From positions 20,083,001-20,147,000 of the forward strand of contig NC_092569.1 of the NCBI RefSeq assembly GCF_037975245.1: a DNA stretch of 64,000 nucleotides. Reading direction: 5' to 3'. The notes beneath the pieces were generated by a model that saw only the letters and a program-made list of their open reading frames with translations, was not told the DNA's origin and searched no databases. The stretch comes from Apostichopus japonicus (lineage: Eukaryota > Echinodermata > Holothuroidea > Aspidochirotida > Stichopodidae). The position numbers were made by a program, and so were the translations under genes. Shown in pieces: positions 27,403 through 49,032 of this stretch (the first letter of the stretch is position 1; the number at the start of each line of letters is the position of its first letter).

Positions 27403-30400
27403 TGCGTTGTAGATGTTTAGAATAATCCTAAGCTTTGAATAATCTAGAGATAACTTAAACATCATACACAGAGAATGGTGATAAACTGATCACCATCGGC
27501 AGTGAAACAAGTCATTAATGTTGACAATAAGGAAACAAGACACATTAAAAATAGTTAATTGTTAAATATCCGTGTTTAGACATTCTGCTATCATTCTTAT
27601 AATGATGCATATTTAATGTTTGTAACACAGAGTGAACCTGTAAGTATTTTGGTAAATAGCTACTATATTCCCCTTTATATTACTCTAATATGTTATCTGT
27701 AGACATTACGATTCAAGTAAGTGTCCCGAAGTTACCAACTTCCTTATTTTGCTTTGTTGTCGTTTTTTTTTTTCTGTTTGTTCCTTTGGTTTTGTCAATT
27801 ATGTTATAATAACTGGTTACCTTTCACACCTCACATATCAATAGTGGATTGAATGATGTGTTAATTGTTGCCTGTAGTTTCTGAATGATAAAAACAGATT
27901 TACGTTAGAGCTGATAATTATAACCTCAGCTGACAGACTTACTTAGAAACAGAATTATTCTGGTACAGATGCTTATTAGGCAAATTGAATTAGGATAATT
28001 GTTCTATTGTACAAGGTTGCAGTTTGTAGGTTAAATTCATCGGTTATTACAAAGTGATAGGTAAAATAATGCCTTTGTTTTAAATTGTAACTTACATACT
28101 TTCTCACCAGGATTTCATCATCTACTCTGGCTGTATTGTAACAAACTATAAATAAATTCAAAGCAGGAAAAATTATTTTTGTTAACAATCTACATTAATG
28201 ATTATAAAACAGTCTATGTACTATCATTCTTTATCAAACTTCTCTGTCGATCGAGAAATGATAGCAAATTTATTCGAGAAATATCCGCGAAGAAGAAGAA
28301 AACAGAAAAGAACATCAAGAAAGAGAGATTAATATTAGTATTTATTACGTAACTTGTTGTGGGACGAAATTAGTAATAGTCTCACAATTGTAGGCAAACA
28401 CGGATAATGCCGGTCAAAGAATTGGCTAAGATTTAATTTATTCGCTGATCATCAATGGTACAGGCGAAGCAAAGACATATCAATTATCTATTTCTAGTTA
28501 ATATCCATCCTCTTTCCCTTCCCTTCTCATCGTGTTCAATTATCATTGAGTATCATTTCACTTTAATCTATTACAAATGATGATAGAAAGAAGAATAAAA
28601 TCATTTTTTAACATTTATTTATAAATGTCATTTGAAGATTCGTTGAATATATGTAGTCACTCAAAAGTCAGCTTATTTCTTGTTATTGCCCTCTCTTCGT
28701 CGTTCTTTCTGTCTCCATTATGTCTCCAAAATCTCCTCCCTAGTTTTAAACAATTCCAGATTAACCAACCACTATCGTGCAACAGATATATTAATAGGGT
28801 TATCCATCCGTAATATGCCAATGTACTTAATTCCCGACTCCCAAATCTGATAATTTACATAATCCGTCCTCGATATATCACTTTAGAAACCTTTTGTAGT
28901 TTCCATCCTTAAAGATACTGTCATTATCCATCCCCCTCCATCCTCCCCATCAGTATCGGAATCAGTTTCCCTACATCGGAACCAGCTTGAACGGTCCCAC
29001 TTCTTCCTTTTTAAAATCCTGGATTCGCCTCAGATGACAATACGTAATTGCAATGACTTATGACTGTTAAGTGAATGTAGTATTAAATTTGACATTTTCG
29101 AGACAATTAAGGACAATAAATCTTTAGTGTGTGTGTGTGGAGGGGAGGGGGTGCCGGGGTGGTTGCAGGGGTTAAGCTGGGCTATCTAACATATTAAATA
29201 TTCATTGTCACCGGGCTACTAAAATAAATATGAACATCACAAATGACACTCAGTTACACATATTTGACATTATCTTTCATGAGAGTTGCTCTCTTTCTCT
29301 CAAAGTATTTAACATAACATATGGATAGTTTAAAAAACACATTTTAATGTGAATTGATTGCCTTTTACTGATTTTCCACCTCAGTATAATTATTCAACAC
29401 AAGTAAAGAATAACACTTATCCACTGTTTATTATTATCACATGAAGTTGATCTCATAGTCTTTAGTACGTCAATATAGGTGAAGAGTTGATATATTTCGA
29501 GGTCGGATAATTACTGTAGGCTGAGCAAAGGGCAGAGGTATACTATTATCTTTAATTTGTTCTTATTTGGCAAACCTAATATCACACTAAACCAAAAACA
29601 TCCCAAACTGGAATTTATTTTACCAAAATAATCCTCCAGCTAAACTAACTTGAATTAATTACGTTAGACTGTCTCTGATTGGTGAATAATTAGTCGAGAC
29701 CCTAACTTTGGGGGACTTACGGACGCGGCACAGCCGAGTTCATTATTGCGTAAACTGTTGGGTCGAGACTGCTTGTTCACCAATAACAGGCAGCCTAAAT
29801 TAAATTATTCCTAAAATAACGGATGGTCAGAATATGATGTCATATCATCCAATCATATACGCAAGAATGAAAAATAACATATAGGAAGAGTATGTATGGG
29901 TCATAACATGGGTCCGTTTGCTGGGGAAGGTTAATGTATGAGTGGTCTGCATTCGATAATTTGATATTATGCAATAATAACTCGCTTCTGTTTCCTTAAT
30001 GTATGATGACGTTATGTCCAGCTAGTTAGCGGGCAAAATACTTCTTTGAATAACACCTCATATGTAATTCTTTTAATCCTCTTTTATTTTCGTTTTTTTC
30101 TTTATTTCCCCACTTTCTCAGGAATGACAAAGATATACCATACACCCACAAAACTTATAATATTTAGCAATTAATCCAGTTTCACCAACTAACAGTATAA
30201 AATTAGTGTGCGTTTGATATAGAACTAACATTAAACATAAGACAACTATAAACATGTTAATGTACAGAATCATCCAAGGAATGTAATCAATGTCGTTTTA
30301 CAAGCTTATTATGGATGTGAAATTCTATGGTTGCATTGTTATTCAAATTGGAAGTAACGCTGGAAAAATATACATAGTAGTGAAATAACTTTTTGATAGT

Positions 30401-32197
30401 GTGCCTTCTCTCGGGTCGAAGCCTAGCCTAATCCCTGTCCTCAAAGATCTCGAGAATATCTGACAACCGCAGAGTAAAGATAATTGGTTTATACTTCATA
30501 TATCTCATTTTTTTTCTTTATGGCTGACCCTGAGTAAATCTCTTAGCGTTTAAAGGTATCTTGCTCTCAAGACTGTGCTATTGGAAGTTGGAATTGAAGG
30601 GTGCATTAAACTATTCACGTCCTATATCAAAATGTTCGTGGATCATATCTTAATGATTACTTTTGGCAGACAATTGATTTTGTTGTGCTGTAAATCGTTA
30701 AACTAATCCCATCAGTCAATATTGTACATTAAACCATTTGAAATGAGCCTTTAAACATCTCGCGTCAATAAATTAAATTGGGATGCCGACTTTGTCTAAC
30801 ACGTTGACCATTGGCTCAGTTCATCAATTGCACACAAAATCTTCATAGGAAAACATGTTGTGGATAAATGACATGTTGTCAAGGATATAATAATAAAGTC
30901 TTCCCCTTTATCTTAAACTAAGGGAAATCGAAAGTAAGATTCTGCCAAAGTCATCGTTTAGTATCTAACGGATGATAAATTTGTATCGTTATAGGTTTTT
31001 TCCTGGCTTTAATGTTATTGCTCTATATGAAGATATTAAAATATGAAGGGGTTTGACAACCGTCTTTGTTATCTTAAACTGCAATTTGTGTTGAATTTGA
31101 TTACACATTGGTGGTAGCACACTCAAGCGATGAAGGAAAGATCTTTACGGTGGATGGAAACGTTACCCTGTTGCTTCACTCCAAGAACATAGCAAGGGTT
31201 TCAAATGTGAAAACATCACATTACCGTTCCTGGGTAAAAAGTTGTCTTAGTTTATATTAACTATGACAGTACAATAATATGAAATAGCCCAATGTTTGTA
31301 TCCAGCTAGGTATATTTCTTATAACAGAAGCCGTTACCCAATAATCCTTTAGTATTATACGCTTTGTTCAGAATATCAAAACGTTAAAATTCATTTCATG
31401 AAAGCATGTACACATAAATATACTTTAATTTGTAGTTGATTGAAACAGGTCTAATATTCATCATTGTTTTGCAAGGAACGAATATGAAATATCTATTCTT
31501 ATATCATCTGGCTTAGTTGCATGTAAAGTATTGTATTATTTTTCGTTTTTTAGGTTGATTGCCTTTTTGACAGTTGGAACATTCTGAAAGGGAAAGTTGA
31601 ACAAACGAGAAATCCTTTTCTAAACAGACAATGTCATGAGAAGGTCTTGTTCAGTTTTGCTTATCCTCAGTTTTCTTTCAACCCAAATTTGATTGAATTG
31701 AACTGACACATATATAATGGGCATTCATATCCATGGATTGCTATGATTATTTGTACTGCCTATTGTGTTACATAATTATATTTCACAACTGCTAGCACAA
31801 TGGACACTATGTGTTGTAATGATAAATGCATGTGGCGCGTACCGAGCGACATTCGATATTTTTTGAAATGATAACTTACTGTGGGTCACTGTCCAAAAAA
31901 GACGAAGATGGGACGAAGAAAAAAGAAAATAAAAAAACCCAAATCCCCTCCACACACACCTCACCCACATCCCCACGTCCCCAATGACTATAAACTAAGT
32001 TACAAATCATATTCTGAATTATTGCATATTTCATAGAGACGAACGTCACGACTTGCGTAATGGTCACTCGTTGAATCACAGCAACTATCGTACCATGCAG
32101 ATATATGCGTGCCAAAATGCACCTTCCATGTATCATGATCGTTGTTTGTTCTTTGCTATAATAATCTTACTGTTTAAACTTTACCCCTTAACCCGCA
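27403..32197. other. Convergent intergenic region, no gene recognised
   Basis: Lies between the stop of the FReD gene (+) and the stop of the WSC receptor gene (-). It holds a short GT/GA-rich run near 29130-29150 and a foldback element at 29658-29801. Open frames are short and featureless. It should include both 3' UTRs. Confidence 0.5.
29658..29801. repeat. Imperfect foldback element, ~45-bp arms
   Basis: The left arm (29658-29706) contains GATTGGTGAATAATTAGTCGA and GACCCTAAC. The right arm (29756-29801) contains GTTGGGTCGAGACTGC and TTGTTCACCAATAACAGG, its diverged inverse. The spacer is about 50 bp and GC-richer than its surroundings (GGACGCGGCACAGCCGAG). It is likely a small MITE or relic. 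Confidence 0.6.
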
Positions 32198-40495
<8,298 letters not shown>

Positions 40496-42065
40496 CGTCT
40501 CATGGATCCATGTAATCCTGTGTAAAGATAATGATTGCAATTCGACCATAACATGGTACAGAAGAACTGTCTCATATCAATCATGAATAGTTACTCGTAC
40601 ATTGTGCCTCATGCCGGATTTGCTACGAACCAACCTTCAAAGTTGTCTTCGTTGATTAAGAACATGACTTATATGAGAATATGCCTTTATCGACTGCACG
40701 CTAACCTATACCGAAACCAAAAGCATCGATATGCTTCATTAGTATTCTGTATAAAGGTATATTTCAAGAGAATATTAAGATATATCGGTTATAAAGAAAT
40801 CGAAACATGCTTACATGCATTCAGTGATTTAGAAATATATGCTACATTTATTAAAATGAATAACTGTGTATTCTATGCAATTCTTATAGCAAGGCCTGCA
40901 TTGACAAACCGAATAGAAAGTATTACCTGATATAACACTCGCATGCCTTACACTTCATACTGTTTTAGTTTGCTATAGTAATTGACACTGATATCGTAGT
41001 CCTGCGATTTTTTTTTAGCATATTCGCCTCTCAAGCTTTCCAGTATATGTGCACCCGATTATTATAGCCTTATCGGTTAAACTCGGTTTGAAGGTGTATC
41101 AGTTAAAAGGCGAGAAACCGTTAATCAGTTAAAACTGAATGTGTGTAACAATTTCTTAACATGTGTTATTTCCTACCGAGAAAGAATTAAAAACAGAATG
41201 CCGAAACACACGAAGCGGCGCATAACGATTGATATGTGTTAACGTCTTACCAAGACATGATTTGATTGAGTCGTGGCAATTTGGTAGTCGAGTTCAGAGT
41301 GTGATTGTGTACGTTAGTGTTCATCCGCACGATTTTTGCGATGAGGATAAAATTAAACGATGGAAACTCGCTAGTTCAGTGTGGGATTTTGTATTGATAT
41401 GTTGAGATTCTGATGAACCTACCAGGTAGTTACCCAATCGAGGACGTTGCTACAAGTCGCTTCTGTGGTTTTCTACTGTCCTGGTCAATACGAAATGATA
41501 GGACAATAGCAGTCCTGTAAAGTGATTCGACTTATTAGATTCTACATATTCATGTCATGGTTTTCTTTTACCTGTCCGCGACATTTTAATATCGTGTTAC
41601 AGTTGAAAGAATCCGAAAAACATGTTTTTGAGTAAATAAAGACATGTGATATGTATTCATATTTGAACAATAGCGTGTACAGGCAGTCCACAAGTAGCAG
41701 AGTTTTTTTTTGTGGTTTGGAGGGGTAAAGCTTCAAAACACGCATTGAAAGGCACGGGGACGGTGCGTGTGGGGGGGGGGGGGCAGTCGGTGTCCGAAGT
41801 CCTCGGAAACTGAATTTCGTTGTTTTCTGCTTTATTGGTTACTGAACTCATTTTCAGAAATATGCTGTTTTTATTGAACACCGTTTCCTTTTTATATTAA
41901 AACATGGGATATTAAAATAGCTTAATGTGAATATTGCCCTCATTTTTATTTGAAGTTTAGCTGAGATTGGCATTTGCCCACTGCAAGGGAGAAAATAAAT
42001 CACAATAAGCATAAAAACATTTATTTGAAGGAACTACAGAGTGAAGTAAACCGGCTCATCACTCA

Positions 42066-42098
42066 TCACTGAATGTTGATTGCATCAACATTCAGTGA
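42066..42098. repeat. Perfect 15-bp hairpin with 3-nt loop
   Basis: TCACTGAATGTTGAT, loop TGC, ATCAACATTCAGTGA. It is too short for a typical miRNA precursor and has no run of T after it. Confidence 0.8.
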
Positions 42099-44739
42099 CA
42101 ACGTCCGTGCGTATTAATTTTATCCTCGCCACGGAGGTTAGTGGACGTAAAGTTTGTTATCAAGAAAATGATTACTGTCATACATATTGAAATCCCTAAA
42201 CTGTCTCACGAAACAATTTCAACTTGATAATTTGTTATGCCATTTTATCATATCATATCATACCTAAGTTTCCCATAAAATATCAAAAACAGTAGTTTTA
42301 CTATTGTTATCTTCTGTCGTTGCTTATTTCCAGATCTTTAGGTTGTAAATTGATATGGTATCATTATTTTCGATTTCTCATTGTGATTACGTCTTTCGCA
42401 AGAGGATAGTTCCATGGGGTCAAGTTCAAATACGGATTTACCATATTGTTATATAGTAACTTCAAAGTTGTATCAATACCGTTCTATACTGAGTTCAATA
42501 TATCGCGGGCGACTCATCAAAGTTAATTTACTCCATTACTACCATTGATAGCGGTAAGAAAATGTATAGATTAGATAAGGACCTTGCCACATTACAATAT
42601 TTTGTGTCAGGTAGCTATTTCGACAGGTTAAATCCTACGATACTCCAGGAATTGGATCAATAAATAGTCCATGATGCCCATGTAGGCAGATGCTTTCAAA
42701 ATTTACATTCCTAATACACCTGTTTGTATTTATCATTGAAATTGCGGCATCTGGAATATTAGCTCAATCTGTCAATGTTCGTTGCATTTTTAATTTTAAC
42801 AATTTTTCTTTGCGTAGAATTAGTACTTTTCTCTGTAGATAACTGTTTTCCAGAAAATGAGGAAAGACGAAAGCCTTGTTAACATTAATTGAAATCTGTT
42901 CACAGATGCATTCACAAATTATCGCTAAGTTTAAACCAGAAATGCAAATGTGCACGGTGCTAGTGTAAATAGTCGTGCGTTTGTGGTATCTGAGACTAGA
43001 AGGTTGCGGTCTTTAGATATCATGGTTCCTAAAGTTTCCACGATTTTCTGTATGTCACTGAAATCAAAGGACCTCTCAATTGTATGTTTTACAGTCAAGG
43101 CTTTTATATAGTGAATTGTTCAATATATCATTATTTATGCACCGGCTAATAAGTTGATATGCATTTGTGGGTTTCCTTCATTTTTTTTAAGATTAAGGGT
43201 TTATAATAGTGATGCTTTGAAATGATACGAGTTTGATTTTATTTCCCACTTTCACATTATTCCAAACAACACCAAACATTAAAAAGGGGGAAAAGAGAAT
43301 CTTCCAGCATTTGTGAAAGACAGAATATCTTGCTAAAAAACATAAATATATCAATTAATGAACTCGTTCATCCAGACCTTCTCATTTGATGTACATCATT
43401 ATCATGCATGTCAATCACCCTTGACCTTATCCAGGAAGAACCCCCCCCCCGCACAAAGCGCAGTGATTGTTCGAAATTAACATCAAATATATATCAACTG
43501 GTTCAGGCATTCCCATAGGTCATCATTATTATAATCCACAGGGATAACCCTTGAGCTTCGCGAGGCTTGTGATGATGTGATGTGACGTGATTGCTTGTGA
43601 TGATGTAATGTGATTGGTCGAGAGAAATAGCCTTGTACTTCAACCAATCTAACGTTTTCATTGTAAAATAGTAAAGAAGGCGAAATAGCCAGGTTTGAAT
43701 CATCTTTCCCTATTATATATATATTTCATATGGTTGCAGATAACTTCATATGCCCTTTGACCTCCTATTCCTGATAGTTGGTTCTTCTTCTCACGTGAAG
43801 CACTTAAGTACAACATATGAGATATACCAATGGTTTCATTATTGAAATATCTTGTTAAAATCAAAGCGTTACAGACAAGTACGGGTATACGCAGATTAAC
43901 AGCATACCGTCATGACTTTTTGCCTTCTTCTTTTTTACGATACAAATCGAAACCAAACATTCAGATCTTCATCATTTAAAGTTTAAAAAGAAAACTATTT
44001 GCAGTGTTCAGCTCTTGTTAAATGAAAATAAACTAATTTATGATATCTCCCCACGTTCTTCTAGTCGTAATGTTGAGGGAATTGATGTATTCATTGATAA
44101 CAGTGCAATACCTCTTGTCGGTTCATCGCGCTATAAATGTCTCTGTGTTTATCTTGAGTTCCAACGGAAGTGGTAGCATCATTTCGACACTCATATTTGG
44201 ACAACATTTGACAGTGCTGTTGTTAGATATATTGGTGATAGGTGAAAACATCCATGATCAAAGAAAATATACATGTTAAATCTTCAAAAAAGTTTGTATC
44301 CTGATTTTATTTTTAAATTTAATGTGTTATTATATCACACTCCCTGAACTAGAACCAACGTTTATGTGACTTCCCGTTTGTCATGAAAACACTGTTAGTT
44401 TTAAACAGAGGGCAACGAACGTTGATTTGCTTGTTGCAGACAATAATAGCATCGAACGAAAACAATGGATAATCATAACAATGTCAGTAACATATTGAAA
44501 GAAAATTAAAGAAAGGGGTCGATAAGTTAATTTCATACTAATAATAAAGTAGCTACTGTATATTGCTATGAACTGTCACGTATCGAAACCGATGTTGTAC
44601 ATTAAACCGACATACTTTATTATTATTAGTATTATTATTATATAGTATTATATTATATTATTATTAGTAAACTTTGAATCTTCTGCAATTCAGGTACAGG
44701 AAGAAGGAAAATAAAAACAGTAAGAAAGAGAGTAAAAAA

Positions 44740-44920
44740 TAAACAGTGGTATAGTCGAGTGAATAAAACGGCGTCATTGAAAGCAATGAAGCCTGTCGTT
44801 TGGGAGGTTGTGGGTTCGATCCTAGGCATGCCCAATTAAGGTGGTTGATTGTTTTTATCCAGGAGAAGTTCCCATCTGAACTGGCCTTAAAATTTGTAAA
44901 CAATTTAATAGTCACCAAAG
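44740..44920 (+). mobile_element. tRNA-derived SINE-like element
   Basis: A RNA polymerase III-like B box GGTTCGATCC lies at 44813-44822, and an A-box-like TAGTCGAGTGAATAAAACGG lies about 55 bp upstream near 44752. The body continues CCCAATTAAGGTGGTTGATT. A true tRNA cannot be folded from it. The 3' end is uncertain. Confidence 0.5.
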
Positions 44921-45135
44921 ACTGTAAATCGAAAGTGTAAGTAATAACCCATTTATGGATTAGGCATACGTGACAGCCTAGCGTTTTAAGTAACTGCCTT
45001 CCATGCCGATATATACACTAGCTTCAATATTATATACTTAACGTTTTAACCAATCGAAATCAGTTATAACACTCAACTCCAATTCATATTCTCAATAACG
45101 GTAGCAGTGGAAAAAACTCCTCGTACATTTCGTGT

Positions 45136-45390
45136 TTAGATACCATATAACCCTAACCCATACGCATCAAGTGAGTCATCTTCCTGTGAAGGTCCCGTCT
45201 CCTTTCCTACCGTGACATTGCTGGTCTCTTGTAAGGAATAATCTATTGATTCACAAAGAGTTATTTGATATGAATCAACAACATACTCCACGTCGTTCAT
45301 TTCATCCGGGTTCTCAGATAAATATGAATGGCGTACATCTATATTTGGTCTCCTTTCATTATCATATTTAATTGTCGGTTTGGGTCGAAT
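45136..45390 (-). CDS. Putative cytoplasmic-tail exon of a second membrane protein
   Basis: Frame of 84 codons ending TAA at 45138-45136. It reads IRPKPTIKYDNERRPN, VRHSYLSENPDEMNDVEYVV, YQITLCESIDYSLQE and DSLDAYGLGLYGI: acidic, with eight tyrosines, like a signalling tail. The start is unsure. A TAG lies just before 45390, so an acceptor is needed at 45391, or at one of two internal AGs (exon starts 45352 or 45349) that would match the phase-2 exit of the membrane exon upstream. The same frame stays open upstream of the TAG to 45617 (TDYVDTDGNSRVQLSDPSND), which may be another tail exon. Confidence 0.5.
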   Translation of the reverse strand: MRPKPTIKYDNERRPNIDVRHSYLSENPDEMNDVEYVVDSYQITLCESIDYSLQETSNVTVGKETGPSQEDDSLDAYGLGLYGI

Positions 45391-46060
45391 CTACGTAGAT
45401 CTGGTGGCAAAATGTAAGATAAATGAAGATAAATTAATTTTAGAGAAAGAAAAAAAAAAACACCAAGTCTTCATGACCTTACGGCATGCAGAGGTGCGTG
45501 AAATGGTGTACCCAATGTAGAGATATAAGACTATTTGGTCATTTGAAGGATCAGAAAGTTGAACACGCGAATTGCCATCAGTATCGACATAGTCTGTCTG
45601 GTGTAGACACTCTTTTCCTATATAAACTACTAAAATTATACTTATTCGATGTTTTCCTTGATGTAGGATTCTTCGGTCACATTAACAGTTTTTTGAAAAC
45701 CTCACAGACGCAAGGAAGCTCGTTCGGAGTTGCATGATTTCCTCAGGCTAAACTCGTGCCGCATGTTTACGCAAACAGATGACAAGAGCCGTCATGCTTC
45801 CTCCTATAACGATCTGCAGGGAATGAGTATCAGCATTCCTATTAATTACTCTATTTCATTGTTGAAAGCTTAACCCTTGCTCTTACTCTATATATTATGT
45901 TAGTGTGGCTTTGCGTCATGCAGTATAGATAGAGGAACGGTGATGGGTCCGATCACTCACTCTTGAACCGGGGCTCTTGAAAGCTTAGCATTACGCCATT
46001 GATATATTATTATTGTTAAAACTAGCTTTTTTTATGATATAGTACAATATCAACATTTAC

Positions 46061-46187
46061 CTGCACAATACAATTCCGGCAATCCCACCAATTAACACCC
46101 CTACAACAAACAGGATCGCTGTGATGAAATACACGGTGGAAGTCACGACAGCAGGATATGTGCAAATGAACAAAAAACTTTCACAAG
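46061..46187 (-). CDS. Putative transmembrane exon of a second membrane protein
   Basis: 127 nt between acceptor TTTTATTTAG and donor CAG|GTAAAT, phase 1 in and 2 out, the same phases as the membrane exon of the WSC receptor gene. It reads CESFLFICTYPAVVTST and then a 24-residue hydrophobic stretch (VYFITAILFVVGVLIGG, IAGIVLC). No extracellular exon was found further up on this strand. Confidence 0.55.
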
Positions 46188-46264
46188 CTAAATAAAACTA
46201 AATAAAACGAGTAGTGCATTTCCTACACACACATGTATATACCATAACCCACACATACACGCAC

Positions 46265-46330
46265 ACACATGTATGTATATATATATATATATAGATATCT
46301 ATATACATATATATAGATATATATATATAC

Positions 46331-46376
<46 letters not shown>

Positions 46377-46390
46377 GTATATATGTATAG
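46265..46390. repeat. (TA)n-rich microsatellite
   Basis: TA repeats interrupted by GATATC and CATA/GTATA steps, following a short CACACA run. Confidence 0.85.
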
Positions 46391-46728
46391 AAAGTGACCC
46401 CATATGAACTCTGACTCCTGATGGTATAGACGTATTCTTTGAAAACGTACGTGTATGATCTTAATTTAATTTATAACAACCGATTCACACAGAGATAACG
46501 GTAACTATTGTAAATCTTAAAGTTGTGTACCATTGTTAAAGCTGTATAGTGTTGATAAATCTGATAAATCGGTAGCATGTTCAATTAAGTTTAAAGTAAG
46601 AAATGAGGATATGTGTAATCCCAACAAATGCATCAAACTGGATTACAAGTGTAGCTGTATCCTCTGAGTGTATCGGGTGTTTAAAAACGAAAAAGATAAA
46701 GTACCATTCAAAGCTCTGAATTGGAAGA

Positions 46729-47330
46729 AATTCAATTCAATTCAATTCATAAGACTTTATTTCAATCTCTCGCATTAAAGTATGCAATTATGACAATAGA
46801 CGTGGGTAAATGTACAAGAGAACAAGAGATTGAGGAGTGCCAACAAGAAGCTCTGCAGAGCTTGTTTACGTTGACACCCCTTTACATATAAAATATAGAA
46901 AGAAAGCTTAAGTATACAGAGAAAACAGAACAAAGATGGCAAAGAAAGGAAATACAAAATCAATGATAGTTTGATATAAGATACTCTTTAAGACGTTTTT
47001 TGAAGGTGTTCAGAGTTTTACAACCAGTAATAGTAGTAGGGAGGGAATTCCAAAGTTATACGCCGACATAACGAATACCAAGTTGTGCAGACCTAAGTCT
47101 AAAGTAAGGAACAGTCAATTGATTTGGCGCACGGTTGGGATAAGGATCGTTACGTAACTGAAAATAGTTGCGAAAAGTCGACGGAGCATTATCATGTAAC
47201 CAATTGAAAATAAAAATACCAACATTGTAACGATTTATATCATAGATACTAAGGGCGTTAAGAGTAGTAAACAGGGGTGCTGCATGCTGGAGGTAATCCG
47301 CATTACAAATGTATATATTGAAATATATTT
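46729..47330 (-). mobile_element. LINE 5: 3' end of a CR1/L2-like retrotransposon with (GAATT)n tail
   Basis: On the minus strand the frame reads CNADYLQHAAPLFTTL, NALSIYDINRYNVG, FIFNWLHDNAPSTFRNYFQL, PNQLTVPYFRLRSAQLG and LWNSLPTTITGCKTLNTFKK, the standard C-terminus of CR1/L2-type ORF2. One stop precedes LWNSLP. The 3' end reads AATAAAGTCTTATGAATT, and GAATT repeats (46729-46750) follow. It is severely 5' truncated. Confidence 0.75.
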
Positions 47331-47687
47331 TGAAATATTAATATATATATATATATGAAATATATTTAATTCTGTCTTACTTTAACTTTTTATTAGCAAC
47401 AACGTTAGTAATATGGTGTAGCAATGAGAACTGATATTGAAGAAGAATATTACTTTATTCGCTGTTGCTGTAGTCTGACTGGGTCTGCACAGTACTTGGC
47501 ACATACGCAAATACGGTCAATTACGTAGATAAGTCGGTAATATAGTGGACGGTAAAATCGTTGTGTTGGATTAGAGAGGGGCAGAAATGTATCAGGGTGG
47601 GATAACGTCAGATTTCTGAGACGGTGACAATTAACATCTGAAGAACCACCTAATTAAAGAGTCATCATGTGCAGCAGTTTAACTTAC

Positions 47688-47773
47688 TTCGTGTGTTGGT
47701 CCAACTTGGTAACTAAACGCACATTTGACAGTTTTCTCATGGAGTTCATAGATCCTTCGAGGTCACGCTAGGT
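47688..47773 (-). CDS. Candidate exon with strong splice sites, identity unknown
   Basis: Acceptor TACAACGTTTCAG and donor GAA|GTAAGT delimit 86 nt. All three frames have stops near the 5' end, so it could only be a first coding exon. The best start gives MNSMRKLSNVRLVTKLDQHT, phase 2 out. No partner exon was found. Confidence 0.2.
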
Positions 47774-49032
47774 CTGAAACGTTGTAAATATGATTACGTA
47801 ACTGCAAAATAATCCTTGTATGAACTCCAGACATGGTGTATAGATCCTCACGAGTTAGTATTAGAATACTAGTGTATACGTTCTGCCGTGAACTCTAAAG
47901 TTATAACTTGATATTAATAGGTGAAAATCCGAAAAAAAATTGTAACTTAGAGAATGCCCTCTCATAACGTTCACTTGGTTTAGTAGTGTAAATGTAATAC
48001 GTAGATTGGAGTCAATCTGAATCTTCTAACTTCTATCTATCACCTTCACATCAAACACCAATAAATATGTTTAACCATAATAATTATTCGTGCAATTTAA
48101 AGTGTGCAACATTGCAAGTTACAATACCAACGAAAACAAAACACAGGCTAGTATATGTAACTCGTACGTACTTTAATAGATGCTTAGTATTTGTATTTGC
48201 TTACTAAGATCGTTAATATGAATACCAGAATTCCGAGCTATTTAATAGAAATGCAATAAAACCAGGATTATTCGAACTTTGAACTGTTAGGCAACGAATC
48301 CGAAATACTCGTAACTCTCTGCAGAAGAGCGTGGCGTGATTTGAACTGTGTCATACGGTAAACGTTGTAGTGTGATAGAGATGTAGTGATATAGTGATCA
48401 GCCCCGAACGAGTGTAGTCAACAATCTAACACTGGGAGCGTATAGTCTGCATGGTTTGTACAAGGATTCGTTTATAGATTTCCGTATACATTGGATGGTT
48501 TGGTATAGAATTGAATGATCTTAGCACTAGCCATACGCTATTGATTAGGTACTATCACCATACATAAAGCATGTTGTATTCTTATTGTATTCAATTTACG
48601 CTCTTTTCATTGTTTTTTATTTAATTTGTTGATTTCATTAGTAACATCAATGTCATAATACAGTACGCCATATTCTCAAATCTAGGCATAGTTGACCTCA
48701 AATGACTTACGAGAAAACAGCAATATCTGCCAGTGTATATTTGTTTGTGTATCCTCACCTTATCCTGAATAACGAAGTACGCGAAAATCCTTTTAATAAT
48801 CCAATGGAATGCATAGTATATAGGAAGCTGATTTAAGTTCCTTTGAAAACAAACTGAGGAGAGAGTCTCAGTTTGGTTGATTGAATCTTTAGTCACGTTA
48901 AACTAGCATTGACTGTCTTTGTATAGTTTTGATCAATGCTACTGTCATTCAATGGAAGAAGGAACGAAGGTAAACTAAAGATATTCCAGAAAAACTGAGC
49001 TTTTTACATACAAACGATTACACAAGGTCACC

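Larger units (their letters stand above)
40496..45135. other. No gene recognised; upstream of WSC receptor gene
   Basis: It should include the promoter and 5' UTR of the minus-strand WSC gene at its left edge; no clear core element was identified. It also holds a perfect hairpin at 42066-42098 and a tRNA-like SINE at about 44740-44920. The remaining open frames are short and featureless. Confidence 0.4.

Noticed and set aside
45771-45813. Membrane-like minus reading IVIGGSMTALVICL between splice-like sites
   Set aside because: Its phases do not connect to the stronger membrane exon at 46061-46187, and it is only 43 nt long.
45900-46010. Minus-strand tRNA-like GGTTCAAGAGT with TGGCGTAATGC
   Set aside because: The A and B boxes are too close and the B box is imperfect; not enough for a tRNA or SINE call.
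46602-46667. EGF-like reading NEDMCNPNKCIKLDYKCSC on +
   Set aside because: It has only four Cys, stops soon after and lacks a credible acceptor; probably chance.
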